Shown in pieces: positions 24,607-33,845 of a stretch of 39,985 nt of DNA; positions within the stretch are counted from its first letter, which is position 1, and every line of letters starts with the position of its first letter. This stretch comes from Acidobacteriota bacterium (GTDB lineage Bacteria > Acidobacteriota > Vicinamibacteria > Fen-336). The stretch spans positions 1 through 39,985 of the forward strand of contig JAJDNS010000122.1 of the NCBI GenBank assembly GCA_022340585.1. Reading direction: 5' to 3'. The notes under the pieces are model-generated. The model did not search any database. It was not told where the DNA came from and was given only the letters and a program-made list of their open reading frames with translations. Made by a program: the position numbers and the translations under genes.

Positions 24607-26517
24607 GTGAACCCAACGCTCAAGACGGTGATGCTCTGGATGTCGCTCCTGGTCGTCGTCTTCCTGGCCTGGCATTTCGCCCAGTTCCAGAAGAAGGAGA
24701 CGCCGGTCAAGTTCAGCGAGTTCATGGCCCAGGTCGAGGCCGGGCAGGTGGCCGACGTCACGATCACCGGCAACGAGATCAAGGGGCACACCGTGAGCCA
24801 GGAGGCGTTCCGGACGTTCGCCCCGGTTGGCTACGACAAGCTCGTCGACACCCTGCTGTCGAAGCAGGTCACGGTCAACTACCAGCCCGACCAGACGCCC
24901 ACCTGGGCCAACATGCTGATCTCCTGGGCGCCCTTCCTGCTCCTCATCGGCTTCTGGGTCTTCTTCATGAGGCAGATGCAGAGCGGCGGGAACAAGGCCC
25001 TCAGCTTCGGCAAGTCCAAGGCCAAGCTCCTTGCCAGCCAGCAGAAGAAGGTCACCTTCAAGGACGTGGCCGGCGTCGACGAGGCCAAGGAGGAGCTCCA
25101 GGAGATCATCGAGTTCCTGCGCGAGCCGCAGAAGTTCCAGAAGCTCGGGGGGCGCATCCCCAAGGGCGTTCTCCTCATGGGGCCCCCGGGCACCGGGAAG
25201 ACGCTCCTGGCCCGGGCGATCGCCGGCGAGGCGAACGTGCCCTTCTTCTCCATCTCCGGCTCCGACTTCGTGGAGATGTTCGTCGGGGTCGGCGCCTCGC
25301 GGGTGCGCGACCTGTTCGAGCAGGGCAAGAAGAACGCTCCCTGCATCATCTTCATCGACGAGATCGACGCGGTGGGCCGTCACCGGGGAGCCGGGCTCGG
25401 CGGGGGACACGACGAGCGCGAGCAGACCTTGAACGCCCTTCTGGTGGAGATGGACGGCTTCGAGTCGAACGACGGCGTGATCCTGATCGCCGCCACCAAC
25501 CGTCCCGACGTCCTCGACCCCGCGCTCCTCCGTCCCGGGCGCTTCGACCGCCGCGTGGTGGTCTCGCGGCCCGACGTCCGCGGCCGCGAGGGAATCCTGA
25601 AGGTCCACACCCAGAAGATCCCCCTCTCCGAAGACGTCGACCTCTCGGTGGTGGCCCGAGCCACCCCGGGATTCTCCGGGGCCGACCTCGCCAACCTCGT
25701 CAACGAGTCGGCGCTCATGGCCGCCCGCGCCAACCAGAAGTTCGTGACCATGAGGGACTTCGAGTCGGCCAAGGACAAGGTCCTGATGGGAGCCGAGCGC
25801 AAGAGCCTCATCATCACCGAGGAGGAGAAGAAGGTCACCGCCTACCACGAGGCCGGCCACGCCCTCCTGGCGGCGCTGGTGCCCCACTCCGATCCCCTGC
25901 ACAAGGTCACGATCATCCCGCGGGGGATGGCCCTCGGCCTGACCCAGCAGCTGCCCGACGAGGAGAAGCACAACTGGACGAAGGAGGCGCTCGACGCCCG
26001 CATCGCCGTCTTCATGGGCGGGCGCATCGCGGAGGAGCTGACCTTCGACCAGATCACGACCGGGGCGCAGAACGACATCGAGCAGGCCACCGAGATGGCA
26101 CGGAAGATGGTGTGCGAGTGGGGCATGAGCGAGTCCCTCGGCCCCCTGACCTACGGCAAGAAGGAAGAGCAGATCTTCCTGGGCAAGGAGTTCAACCGTC
26201 ACCAGGACTACTCCGAGGCCACCGCCCTCAAGATCGACGCCGAGATCAAGCACGTGGTCACCGAGCAGTACGCGCGGGCGACGCGCCTCCTCACCGAGAA
26301 TCGCGATGCCCTCCAGCGGGTCGCGGAGGCGCTGCTCGAGCACGAGGTTCTGGACGCGAGCCAGCTGAAGCAGCTCATCGCCGGTGAGTCGATCGAGCCA
26401 AAGGCCGCGGAGAGCGCCCCTCCTCCTCCGGTGCGCGAGGCGCGGGACGAGGAGGGCAAGCAGGGGATGGGTGGCCTCCTGCCGCCCCCGGTGGCGGCCC
26501 CGAAGCCCACGTCCTGA
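24607..26517 (+). CDS. ftsH: ATP-dependent zinc metalloprotease FtsH
   Basis: The start is GTG 24607, with GGAGGTG 8 nt upstream; the product has 636 residues. Two transmembrane helices (about residues 9-27 and 103-121) flank the periplasmic domain. The AAA+ module has Walker A GPPGTGKT (192-199), Walker B IIFIDE (247-252) and the second region of homology ending GRFDRR. The protease site is HEAGH (414-418). FtsH is a membrane hexamer that degrades misfolded membrane proteins and regulators such as LpxC in many bacteria. The C-terminal tail is proline-rich and of low complexity. It is the anchor of the tilS-hpt-ftsH-folP cluster. Confidence 0.97.
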   Translation: MNPTLKTVMLWMSLLVVVFLAWHFAQFQKKETPVKFSEFMAQVEAGQVADVTITGNEIKGHTVSQEAFRTFAPVGYDKLVDTLLSKQVTVNYQPDQTPTWANMLISWAPFLLLIGFWVFFMRQMQSGGNKALSFGKSKAKLLASQQKKVTFKDVAGVDEAKEELQEIIEFLREPQKFQKLGGRIPKGVLLMGPPGTGKTLLARAIAGEANVPFFSISGSDFVEMFVGVGASRVRDLFEQGKKNAPCIIFIDEIDAVGRHRGAGLGGGHDEREQTLNALLVEMDGFESNDGVILIAATNRPDVLDPALLRPGRFDRRVVVSRPDVRGREGILKVHTQKIPLSEDVDLSVVARATPGFSGADLANLVNESALMAARANQKFVTMRDFESAKDKVLMGAERKSLIITEEEKKVTAYHEAGHALLAALVPHSDPLHKVTIIPRGMALGLTQQLPDEEKHNWTKEALDARIAVFMGGRIAEELTFDQITTGAQNDIEQATEMARKMVCEWGMSESLGPLTYGKKEEQIFLGKEFNRHQDYSEATALKIDAEIKHVVTEQYARATRLLTENRDALQRVAEALLEHEVLDASQLKQLIAGESIEPKAAESAPPPPVREARDEEGKQGMGGLLPPPVAAPKPTS

Positions 26518-26587
26518 TCCGGTCGGAGGGGGTGTCCAGGCGAGGAGAAGGCGCCACTACCGCATCTCCCTCCGGGGGGAGCCGGTC

Positions 26588-27403
26588 GTGCTGGGGGAGC
26601 GCACCTTCGTCATGGGTGTCCTCAACGTCACCCCGGACTCCTTCTCGGACGGGGGACGGCTGCCGACCGCGGAGGCGGCGGTAGCGCACGGCCTGGGGCT
26701 GCTCGAATCAGGTGCCGACTGGGTCGACGTGGGCGGAGAGTCCACGCGCCCCGGGGCGGCGAGGGTCACGTCGGAAGAGGAGATCCGTCGCGTCGTGCCC
26801 GTGGTCGAGGGCCTGAGGCGGCGGGGAGCAGGGGCGATCTCGGTGGACACGACGAAGGCGACGGTGGCGAGGGCGGCGCTCGACGCCGGGGCGGACCTCG
26901 TCAACGACGTGAGCGCCTTCGGCCTCGACCCGGCGATGGCTCCCCTCGTGGCCAGCCGTCAGGTGCCGGCGGTCCTGATGCACAGCCGCGGGGGCTTCGA
27001 GGACCGGCATCGCGAGCCGGCCTACCGTGACGTGGCCGCCGAGGTGGTGTCGGAGCTCGGGGAGGTCCTCGCTCGCGCCGAAGAGGCCGGAGTGCCGCGC
27101 GAGCAGGTGATCGTGGATCCCGGCATCGGCTTCGCGAAGGACGCCGCCCACAGCCTGGAGGCGCTGGCGCGCCTCGACGCCCTCGCCGCCCTGGACCGGC
27201 CCGTTCTCGTGGGCCCTTCGCGCAAGAGCTTCATCGGCAAGGTGCTCGACCTGCCCGTGGAGCGGCGGCTCATGGGCACCGCGGCCGCGGTGGCCGCGTG
27301 TGTGCTGCTCGGCGCCCACGTCGTGCGGGCGCACGACGTGGCGGAGATGCTGGAGGTCGTGCGCGTCTGTGACGCGATCGTGGACGCGGGAGGGCCGGCC
27401 TGA
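26588..27403 (+). CDS. folP: Dihydropteroate synthase
   Basis: FolP joins pterin pyrophosphate and p-aminobenzoate to make dihydropteroate. Motifs are VMGVLNVTPDSFSDGG, DVGGESTRPGA, VNDVSAF, DPGIGFAKDAAHSLE and GPSRKSFIGK. The nearest plausible start is GTG 26588 (271 residues), with GGGGGGAG just upstream; the first strand would then begin 8 residues before VMG, as in some short FolP proteins. However, the frame upstream (HYRISLRGEPVV) also looks like a normal FolP first strand, yet no ATG, GTG or TTG is found before GTG 26471 inside ftsH. The start is therefore uncertain. Its stop shares a base with the cdaA ATG. Confidence 0.9.
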   Translation: MLGERTFVMGVLNVTPDSFSDGGRLPTAEAAVAHGLGLLESGADWVDVGGESTRPGAARVTSEEEIRRVVPVVEGLRRRGAGAISVDTTKATVARAALDAGADLVNDVSAFGLDPAMAPLVASRQVPAVLMHSRGGFEDRHREPAYRDVAAEVVSELGEVLARAEEAGVPREQVIVDPGIGFAKDAAHSLEALARLDALAALDRPVLVGPSRKSFIGKVLDLPVERRLMGTAAAVAACVLLGAHVVRAHDVAEMLEVVRVCDAIVDAGGPA

Positions 27404-28230
27404 TGCTGGACCGGGCGCTCGCCTTCCTGTCCGTCAGCGACGTGCGGTGGATGGACGTCCTCGACATCCTGCTGGTTGCGTTCATCATCTACGAGCTCCT
27501 CCGGTTCGTGCGGGGCACTCACGCCGTCCAGATTGCCATGGGTGTCCTGGTCCTCGTGGTCCTCTACTGGGCCTCGATTCTCTTCAACCTCCAGACGGTG
27601 AACTGGCTCCTGCGCACGTTCCTGCCGGTCCTGATGTTCGGCATCATCGTGGTCTTCCAGTCCGAGTTCCGAAAAGCGCTCGCCCACCTGGGCCGGACCC
27701 CGTTCTTCGGCACCGCGGCCAAGCACCAGAAGGAGGAAGTCGTGGACGAGGTCGTCCTCGCCGCGACGACGCTCAGCTCCCAGCGCACCGGCGCGATCAT
27801 GGCCATCGAGCGGGAGATCGGGCTGCGCAGCTACATCGAGACCGGGATCACCCTCGACGCCGAGCTGACCTACGACCTGCTCGTGAACATCTTCCACCCC
27901 GCCACCCCGCTCCACGACGGTGCGGTGATCATCCAGGGCAACCGGGTGGCGGCGGCCGCGTGCTTCCTGCCCCTGACCGTGAACCCGGAGCTGAGCCGGA
28001 CGCTGGGCAGCCGCCACCGGGCGGCCATCGGGCTCAGCGAGGACACCGACACCGTGGCGGTCGTGGTCTCGGAGGAGACGGGCGCCATCTCCCTGGTGGA
28101 GGCCGGACAGATCCGACGTGGCCTCGACGGGCCCGCCCTGCGCCGCGCTCTCCTCTTCGCCCTCGGGCTCGGTGGCTCCCGGCCGGCGGAAGGCAAGGGC
28201 GCCCCGGCACCGACCGGAGGTGAGCGGTGA
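27403..28230 (+). CDS. cdaA: Diadenylate cyclase CdaA
   Basis: This 275-residue membrane enzyme makes c-di-AMP from two ATP. Three N-terminal transmembrane helices lie at about residues 20-36, 42-58 and 70-86. The DAC domain follows (about 105-250), with the catalytic DGA (172-174, in LHDGAVIIQGN) and RHR (204-206, in GSRHRAAIG). The basic-to-acidic C-terminal tail is longer than usual. It starts at a TGATG overlap with folP and ends in a GTGA overlap with the ybbR gene. c-di-AMP controls potassium and osmolyte uptake and wall stress in many bacteria; no receptor is visible here. Confidence 0.95.
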   Translation: MLDRALAFLSVSDVRWMDVLDILLVAFIIYELLRFVRGTHAVQIAMGVLVLVVLYWASILFNLQTVNWLLRTFLPVLMFGIIVVFQSEFRKALAHLGRTPFFGTAAKHQKEEVVDEVVLAATTLSSQRTGAIMAIEREIGLRSYIETGITLDAELTYDLLVNIFHPATPLHDGAVIIQGNRVAAAACFLPLTVNPELSRTLGSRHRAAIGLSEDTDTVAVVVSEETGAISLVEAGQIRRGLDGPALRRALLFALGLGGSRPAEGKGAPAPTGGER

Positions 28231-29156
28231 GGAGCCTGCTCTCGGGCGACAACCTCCTCCGGGTGATCAGCCTCTTCCTCGCCGTGGTGCTGTGGATCGT
28301 CATCGCCGGCGGGGAGACGGTGGAGCGTGGGCTCACCGTGCCGGTCGAGCTGCGGAACCTGCCCTCGGACCTGGAGACCACCGGGGATCTCGTCAACAGC
28401 GTCGACGTGCGCGTGCGGGCCTCGCCCGGGCTGGTCGAGTCTCTCGACCCCGACCAGGTCCTCGCCCGCATCGATCTGGAGGGGGCCGGGGAAGGGGAGC
28501 AGATCATCCAGCTCACGGCGGACAACATCGAGGTTCCCTTCGGCTTTCGGATCGTCAGGATCACTCCCTCGCTCCTCACCTTCAACCTCGAGCGCGCCCT
28601 GAGCAAGACGGTGCCCGTACACCCTCGGATCTTCGGCACCCCGGCCCCCGGCTACGAGGTGGCGGACTACTCCGCCGACCCGCCCGAGGTCACCGTGGCC
28701 GGCCCCCGGAGCCGCGTCCAGGAGATCGAGAGCGCCTTCACCGAGCCTGTCACCGTCGATGGTGCCGACATGGACCTGGAGGCCGACGTCAACGTCGGCC
28801 TCGAGGACCCGCTCCTGTACCTGGAGAGTGGCGGAAGCCAGGTTCACGTCCTGGTCCGCATCCGGGAGACGACCGGCCAGAAGGTGTTCGAGAGTCTCCC
28901 GGTGACCACCCGGGGCCAGCCCGCCAAGCTGGACCCGTCCTCGGTCCGCGTGGAGGTCAGCGGCCCGGAGAGGGTGCTCCGCGATCTCTCGGCCGCCGAC
29001 CTCCGTCCCTACGTCAACGTCCCTCCTGAGCACGACGGCGTGCGACCGCTCCCGGTGGCGGTCGAGATTGCCTCCGGCTACACCGGGGTGAACGTCGTCC
29101 TCACCGAGCCGGCCGAGGTGAAGGCCCGGCTCCTTTCCGCCAGGAGGAAACCTTGA
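28227..29156 (+). CDS. YbbR-domain protein (CdaR-like regulator of the cyclase)
   Basis: The 309-residue protein starts at GTG 28227, overlapping the cdaA stop. One transmembrane helix near the start (about residues 10-25, VISLFLAVVLWIVIAG) is followed by three YbbR domains. They are seen as repeated VxVxxxPxL/Y...VxxxP...VxVxGPxxxV units near residues 30-110, 130-195 and 215-300. CdaR in Firmicutes is the membrane partner and regulator of CdaA. It sits between cdaA and glmM, exactly the cdaA-cdaR-glmM order, so the same role is likely. The stop overlaps the glmM TTG. Confidence 0.88.
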   Translation: MRSLLSGDNLLRVISLFLAVVLWIVIAGGETVERGLTVPVELRNLPSDLETTGDLVNSVDVRVRASPGLVESLDPDQVLARIDLEGAGEGEQIIQLTADNIEVPFGFRIVRITPSLLTFNLERALSKTVPVHPRIFGTPAPGYEVADYSADPPEVTVAGPRSRVQEIESAFTEPVTVDGADMDLEADVNVGLEDPLLYLESGGSQVHVLVRIRETTGQKVFESLPVTTRGQPAKLDPSSVRVEVSGPERVLRDLSAADLRPYVNVPPEHDGVRPLPVAVEIASGYTGVNVVLTEPAEVKARLLSARRKP

Positions 29157-30538
29157 CCGCGACCCGTCCCGCTCCCCGCTCCCTGTTCGGCACCGACGGC
29201 ATCCGCGCGGTGGCCAACGTGCACCCCATGACCCCGGAGCTGGCTCTCGCCCTCGGCCGGGCCGTCACCTTCGTGGCCGGGCGGGGGCTGCACCACGCGC
29301 CCCGCATCCTCATCGGCAAGGACACCCGTCTCAGCGGGTACATGATCGAGACCGCGATTGCCTCCGGGGTGACGTCGATGGGCGGGCGCGTCCTCCTGTG
29401 TGGGCCGGTCCCGACGCCGGCCGTCGCCCACCTGACGACGAGCATGCGCGCGGACGCCGGGATCGTCATCAGCGCCTCCCACAATCCCTTTCCCGACAAC
29501 GGCATCAAGGTCTTCGGCGCCGACGGCTTCAAGCTGCCCGACGCCACCGAGGCCGAGGTCGAGCTGCTGATCAAGGAGCCGGAGCGCCTGGGGGAGCGAC
29601 ACACCGGTCCGGCCGTCGGCCGGGCGGAGAAACTCGAGGATGCCCGCGGACGGTACGTGGCCTTTGTCAAGAACACGTTTCCGCGGGACCTCACCCTGGA
29701 CGGGATACGGGTGGTCGTGGACGCCGCCCACGGGGCCGCGTACCGGGTCGCGCCCCTGGTCTTCTCCGAGCTCGGCGCCAGCGTGCGGGCCATCGGGGTC
29801 CGTCCCAACGGTGTCAACATCAATCGCGAGGCCGGCGCCCTCCACCCCGACAACGCCCGAGCGGAGGTGGTGAAGCGGAGCGCGCAGATCGGCATCGCCC
29901 TCGACGGCGACGCGGACCGGGTGATCGTCATCGACGAGAAGGGGCAGGTCGTGGACGGGGACGCGGTCATGGCCATGTGCGCCAGCCGCATGAAGCACGA
30001 CGGGGAGCTGCGCGGGGACACCGTCGTCGCCACGGTGATGAGCAACCTGGGCCTCGAGCGGTCCCTGGCCGCACAGGGCATCCGTCTCCACCGGACCGCG
30101 GTGGGTGACCGCAACGTGGTGGCGGCGATGCGCGAGGGCGGCTTCAACCTGGGGGGCGAGCAGTCGGGCCACCTGATCTTCCTCGACCACGCCTCCACCG
30201 GAGACGGCCTGATCGGCGCCCTCCAGGTCCTCGCCCTGGTGGTGCGCACCGGACGGCCGTTGTCCGAGCTCTCCCGCGAGGCCATGGACCGAGTGCCCCA
30301 GGTCACCGAGAGCGTGGCGCTGTCCGGGCGGCTTCCCCTCGAGGAGATGGCGGCCCTGCAGCGGACGAGCGCGCGCGTGCGCGAGGCCCTCGGGAAGGAG
30401 GGGCGCCTGCTCGTCCGCTGGAGCGGCACCGAGCCGAAGCTGCGGCTCATGGTGGAGGGCCCGGACGAAGAGCAAATTCGCGGCTGGGCCCAGGAGCTGA
30501 TCGCGGCGGCCGAGCGCGACGTGCCCCCCGCGGTGTGA
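29153..30538 (+). CDS. glmM: Phosphoglucosamine mutase
   Basis: The 461-residue enzyme converts glucosamine-6-phosphate to glucosamine-1-phosphate, feeding UDP-GlcNAc. It starts at TTG 29153 (overlap with ybbR); FGTDGIRAV is the N-terminal mark. The phosphoserine is Ser109 in ISASHNPFPDNGIK. The metal loop DGDADR lies in IALDGDADRVIVID, and GGEQSGHLIF is the sugar-binding block. The C-terminal WSGTEPKLRLMVEG is normal. GlmM is known to inhibit CdaA in Firmicutes, so its place right after cdaA-ybbR is significant for c-di-AMP control. Confidence 0.96.
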   Translation: MTATRPAPRSLFGTDGIRAVANVHPMTPELALALGRAVTFVAGRGLHHAPRILIGKDTRLSGYMIETAIASGVTSMGGRVLLCGPVPTPAVAHLTTSMRADAGIVISASHNPFPDNGIKVFGADGFKLPDATEAEVELLIKEPERLGERHTGPAVGRAEKLEDARGRYVAFVKNTFPRDLTLDGIRVVVDAAHGAAYRVAPLVFSELGASVRAIGVRPNGVNINREAGALHPDNARAEVVKRSAQIGIALDGDADRVIVIDEKGQVVDGDAVMAMCASRMKHDGELRGDTVVATVMSNLGLERSLAAQGIRLHRTAVGDRNVVAAMREGGFNLGGEQSGHLIFLDHASTGDGLIGALQVLALVVRTGRPLSELSREAMDRVPQVTESVALSGRLPLEEMAALQRTSARVREALGKEGRLLVRWSGTEPKLRLMVEGPDEEQIRGWAQELIAAAERDVPPAV

Positions 30539-30548
30539 GGTGCCGCCC

Positions 30549-31283
30549 ATGATCCGGCTCAAGGTCAGCATCGACCACGTGGCCACCGTCCGCCAGGCCC
30601 GGCGGGCCGCCGAGCCCGATCCGGTCCAGGCCGCGGTGCTGGCCGAGCTGGGAGGGGCGGACGGGATTGCCGTGCACCTGCGGGGGGACCGACGCCACAT
30701 CCAGGATCGTGACGTCGAGGTCCTCCGGCGGATCGTCCGCACCCCCTTCAACCTCCGGATGGCGCCCACCCAGGAGATGGTGCGGGTGGCGCTCACCCTC
30801 AGCCCCGACCAGGTGACCCTGGTCCCGGAGCGCACCGAGGAGGTCACCACCGAGGGGGGAGTCGACGCGGTCCTCAACAGCGTCCACCTCCGCTCGTCGG
30901 TGAAGACCCTGGCCGAGGCCGGAATCGAGGTGAGTCTCTTCGTGGATCCCGAGCTGGAGCAGGTGAAGGAAGCGCACAAGCTCGGGGCCGCGGGGGTCGA
31001 GCTCAACACGGCCCCGTGGGCGGACTCCGCCGACGACCGGGCGCGCGAGGGGGCCCTCCGCCAGGTCACCGACACCGCCCGTCTTGCCCGGAAGCTGGGT
31101 CTCCAGGTCCACGCCGGCCACGCTCTGACCTACCTGAACGTGGCCCCGGTGGCCGCCATCGGCGAGATCAGCGAGCTCTGCATCGGCCACAGCATCGTGG
31201 CTCGGGCCCTCCTCGTGGGCATGGAGAGGGCGGTCCGGGACATGACGGAACTGCTTCGAGCGGCGCGACGGGGACGCGTTTGA
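30549..31283 (+). CDS. pdxJ: Pyridoxine 5'-phosphate synthase
   Basis: From the ATG at 30549 (MIRLKVSIDHVATVRQAR) the protein has 244 residues; a GTG at 30540 is an in-frame alternative three codons earlier. PdxJ condenses 1-deoxy-D-xylulose 5-phosphate with 3-amino-2-oxopropyl phosphate to form PNP. The HLRGDRRHIQDRDV strand, the LVPERTEEVTTEGG phosphate loop and the VHAGHALTYLNV block are typical. It follows glmM by 10 bp, and its TGA is part of the TTGACC -35 of the PP2C gene. Confidence 0.95.
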   Translation: MIRLKVSIDHVATVRQARRAAEPDPVQAAVLAELGGADGIAVHLRGDRRHIQDRDVEVLRRIVRTPFNLRMAPTQEMVRVALTLSPDQVTLVPERTEEVTTEGGVDAVLNSVHLRSSVKTLAEAGIEVSLFVDPELEQVKEAHKLGAAGVELNTAPWADSADDRAREGALRQVTDTARLARKLGLQVHAGHALTYLNVAPVAAIGEISELCIGHSIVARALLVGMERAVRDMTELLRAARRGRV

Positions 31284-31308
31284 CCGGTGCCGGGAAAGCC
31301 CCTATGCT
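31280..31308 (+). promoter_or_regulatory. Promoter of the PP2C gene, overlapping the pdxJ stop
   Basis: TTGACC (31280-31285) contains the pdxJ stop codon TGA. A 17-bp spacer leads to TATGCT (31303-31308). The -10 ends 12 nt before the PP2C ATG, giving a 5' leader of only a few bases. Both hexamers match five and four of the six consensus bases. Confidence 0.55.
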
Positions 31309-31320
31309 GGCCGAGTTCCG

Positions 31321-32088
31321 ATGATTGAGGCGTTTGGGCGGACCGATGTGGGTCGGCGCCGGAAGGTGAACGAGGACAGCTTCCTCGTGGCTCCGGCCTC
31401 TCATTTGTACGCGGTGTGCGATGGCATGGGTGGTCACAACGCCGGCGAGGTGGCCTCCCGGATCGCCATCGAGACCCTCGGCGACTTCGTCGAGAGGAGC
31501 GGTGTCGAGAAGGAGATCACCTGGCCCTGGGGCCTGGAGTCGGATCTCTCCATCGACGCCAACCGCCTGAAGACCGCGGTCCGCCTCGCCAACTCCCAGG
31601 TCTTCCAGACCGCGGAGAGCCGTGAGGAGCTGGCCGGCATGGGAACGACGGTGGTGGCGGCGCTGGTCTCCGACAACGTCCTGACGCTCTGCTCGGCGGG
31701 GGACAGCCGCTGCTACCTGGCCCGAGACGGCGAGCTGCGGCAGCTCACCCAGGACGACTCCTGGGTGTCGGCGGCCCTCGGCGAAGGCATCCTCAACTCG
31801 GACGACGTGGAGCGTCACCCCCTCCGGAACGTGATCACCAAGGCGGTGGGAGCACGTGACTCCATCGACCTCGACGTCTTCGACCACCCGATGCAGCCGG
31901 GTGACCTGGCGCTGCTCTGCTCCGACGGCCTCCACGGCATGGTGAGCGACGAGGAGATCTCGAGCCTCATCCTGTCCGACCCGGATTCGCTCGAGGAAGC
32001 GTCGCAGCGCCTCGTCGACGCCGCCAACGACGCGGGCGGGCGGGACAACGTCACCGTGGTCCTGCTGCGCTACACCGAGGGGAGCTGA
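31321..32088 (+). CDS. PP2C-family Ser/Thr protein phosphatase
   Basis: The 255-residue protein has the PP2C metal-binding motifs: RKVNEDSF (about residues 14-21), VCDGMGGH (about 33-40), the AGDSRCYLARDG strand, a SDGLHGMVSD block and the terminal GGRDNVTVVLL. All the aspartates for the two Mn or Mg ions are present. It probably reverses phosphorylation by Hanks-type kinases such as the one at 3499, although that gene is far away. It is soluble, with no membrane helix. It begins a new transcript with its own promoter; a PilZ gene follows after 19 bp. Confidence 0.93.
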   Translation: MIEAFGRTDVGRRRKVNEDSFLVAPASHLYAVCDGMGGHNAGEVASRIAIETLGDFVERSGVEKEITWPWGLESDLSIDANRLKTAVRLANSQVFQTAESREELAGMGTTVVAALVSDNVLTLCSAGDSRCYLARDGELRQLTQDDSWVSAALGEGILNSDDVERHPLRNVITKAVGARDSIDLDVFDHPMQPGDLALLCSDGLHGMVSDEEISSLILSDPDSLEEASQRLVDAANDAGGRDNVTVVLLRYTEGS

Positions 32089-32107
32089 ACCCCCCGAGGG
32101 CGAGGCC

Positions 32108-32431
32108 ATGCGCGCTCTGCAGCGGCAGAAGCGGGTCGGGTTGCACCTTCCGCTGGCGGTCAGTGGCCGCGACTCCGACGGGAGTCGCTTCACCGAGGTC
32201 ACTCGAAGCGTGAACGTGAGCGGTGGCGGCATCCTCTTCGAGAGCCACCGCCCCATCGCGATCGGCGACCGGCTGGTGCTCAGCATCGAGCTTCCCCTCT
32301 CGCTCCGCCGACACTTCGGTGATCGGGACACCTACCGGGCCCGGGCCGTGGTCTGCCGGGTGGAGCCGACCCCGGGGAAGGGCCCGAAGCGTGTCGGCGC
32401 GCGGTTCCTCGGCGCCGCCGACCCGAAGTGA
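32108..32431 (+). CDS. PilZ-domain protein
   Basis: This 107-residue protein is almost only a PilZ domain. An N-terminal QRQKRVGLHLPL stands in place of the RxxxR that binds c-di-GMP, and the VNVSGGGILFES strand matches the (D/N)xSxxG motif. The spacing of the Arg pair (RxxR rather than RxxxR) is slightly unusual, so nucleotide binding is likely but not certain. It lies between the PP2C and an SDR gene. Single-domain PilZ proteins often control motility, exopolysaccharide or type IV pili. Confidence 0.75.
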   Translation: MRALQRQKRVGLHLPLAVSGRDSDGSRFTEVTRSVNVSGGGILFESHRPIAIGDRLVLSIELPLSLRRHFGDRDTYRARAVVCRVEPTPGKGPKRVGARFLGAADPK

Positions 32432-32457
32432 TATACTCGGTGGGTTTACCCGTCCCC

Positions 32458-33186
32458 ATGGGTGCGCCGAGGCTTCGAGGCCGCACGGCCGTGGTCACCG
32501 GTGGGGGAAGGGGTCTGGGGCGCGCGATCGTCCGCGCGCTGGCCGAGGAGGGGGCGGACGTCGCCTTCTCCTACCGGGAAAGCCGCCGAGGAGCCCTCGA
32601 TGAGGCCGAGGCGGTCCGGCGCCTGGGGCGTCGCTGTTTCACGGGGCCAGCGGACGCGCGTGTCCCGGGCGAGGTGGCGGCCTTCGTCGAGGAGGCCGCA
32701 GATGAGCTGGACGGCCTGGACCTCCTGGTGAACAACGCCGGAGTGTTCCGGCGGGTCTCCCTGGACGAGATGTCCGAGGAGGTCCTGGACGAGGCGTTCG
32801 ACGTCAACGTCAAGGCCGCGGTGATGACGTCCCGAGCCGCCGCGCCGCACATGCGACGCCGCGGCGGCGGGGCCATCGTCAACGTGGCGAGCCTCGGCGG
32901 GCTCCGTCCGTGGCCATCACACCTCGCCTACTGTGCGTCGAAGGCGGCGCTGGTCATGGCCACCCGCTGCCTCGCGGTCGCGCTGGCCCCGCAGATTCGG
33001 GTGAACGCCGTGGCCCCGGGGGTGCTCGACCCCCCGGGGGCAGGGGACGCGGTGCAGCGCCGCATTCCCGCGGGGCGGTTCGGGACGCACGCCGAGGCGG
33101 TTGAGGCGGTGCTGTTCCTGCTCGCGGGGGGGGGCTACACCACGGGGGAGGTGCTCCGTGTCGACGGAGGACGAGCCCTCGTCTGA
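32458..33186 (+). CDS. Short-chain dehydrogenase/reductase
   Basis: The 242-residue classical SDR has the NAD(P) motif GGGRGLG (about residues 16-22), the NNAG motif in LLVNNAGVF, the catalytic Ser in VNVASLGG and the YCASK Tyr/Lys pair. The end (RIPAGRFGTHAEAVEAVLFLL...YTTGEVLRVDGG) resembles FabG and pteridine-reductase members. Substrate cannot be read from sequence. The ATG at 32458 is preceded by TATACT (32432-32437). An in-frame GTG at 32428 would lengthen it by ten residues. Confidence 0.85.
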   Translation: MGAPRLRGRTAVVTGGGRGLGRAIVRALAEEGADVAFSYRESRRGALDEAEAVRRLGRRCFTGPADARVPGEVAAFVEEAADELDGLDLLVNNAGVFRRVSLDEMSEEVLDEAFDVNVKAAVMTSRAAAPHMRRRGGGAIVNVASLGGLRPWPSHLAYCASKAALVMATRCLAVALAPQIRVNAVAPGVLDPPGAGDAVQRRIPAGRFGTHAEAVEAVLFLLAGGGYTTGEVLRVDGGRALV

Positions 33187-33233
33187 GAAGGTTTCGACGA
33201 TGACCGGTCAACCGAGGAAGGAGCAGTACCGAG

Positions 33234-33755
33234 GTGAACATGACGTTGATTCGTGAGGAGGACAAGCCCTGGAAGACCGACCTGGCCCGCAAGGCCGCGC
33301 TGCGGCGGGAGCAGGTTGCCCAGGAGCTGGAGGAGACGATCCAGAGAGCACCCTCGTTCGAGGAGGCGCTGCGCCAGGCCGTGGAGCTCATGAAGCGGCG
33401 CTTTGCGCGCTACTCGTCGGTGACAGCCTACGTCGCGGACGGTGAGGGCCTGGCGGTTCACATCGCCCTCGATCGGCCCCAGGGTCCGGACCGCGTGGGA
33501 TCGACCGAGGGCCCCATCGCCGAGGCCGCCAAGGACTCGGCCGCGACGGTCGTGTCGACGCTGACCTCGAGCCCGGCCTGGGCCGAGGTGGGCCTCACCA
33601 CCGGCAGCGCCATGGTCGCTCCGATCCGGACCGAGGCCGGCCTGTGGGCCATTCTCGAGGTGTGGAGCGACTTCCGCGACGCCTTCTCGAAGCCCGACGC
33701 CAAGCTGCTGGAGCGGGTCGCAGAGGCGCTCGCCAAGAAGACACCGGCGGCCTAG
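33234..33755 (+). CDS. GAF-domain protein, unknown function
   Basis: The 173-residue protein starts at GTG 33234, with AAGGAG 10 nt upstream; an ATG two codons later is possible. After a charged helix (LARKAALRREQVAQELEETIQ) comes a GAF-like domain (about residues 40-165), whose strands SVTAYVADGEGLAVHIALDR, SAMVAPIRTEAGLWAILEVWS and the closing helix match the fold. It lacks a kinase, cyclase or response-regulator part. It may bind a small ligand or be a regulator of neighbouring genes. It is followed by a 90-bp GC-rich gap before the aldolase gene. Confidence 0.7.
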   Translation: MNMTLIREEDKPWKTDLARKAALRREQVAQELEETIQRAPSFEEALRQAVELMKRRFARYSSVTAYVADGEGLAVHIALDRPQGPDRVGSTEGPIAEAAKDSAATVVSTLTSSPAWAEVGLTTGSAMVAPIRTEAGLWAILEVWSDFRDAFSKPDAKLLERVAEALAKKTPAA

Positions 33756-33845
33756 TGGCTCGCGGCGCACGTCGCGGGGCGCCGAGCGCGCCGAGCCGGG
33801 AGGCCCCGCTCGAAGGCCCGCGCCGCCCCGGCCCGGGGCTCTAGG

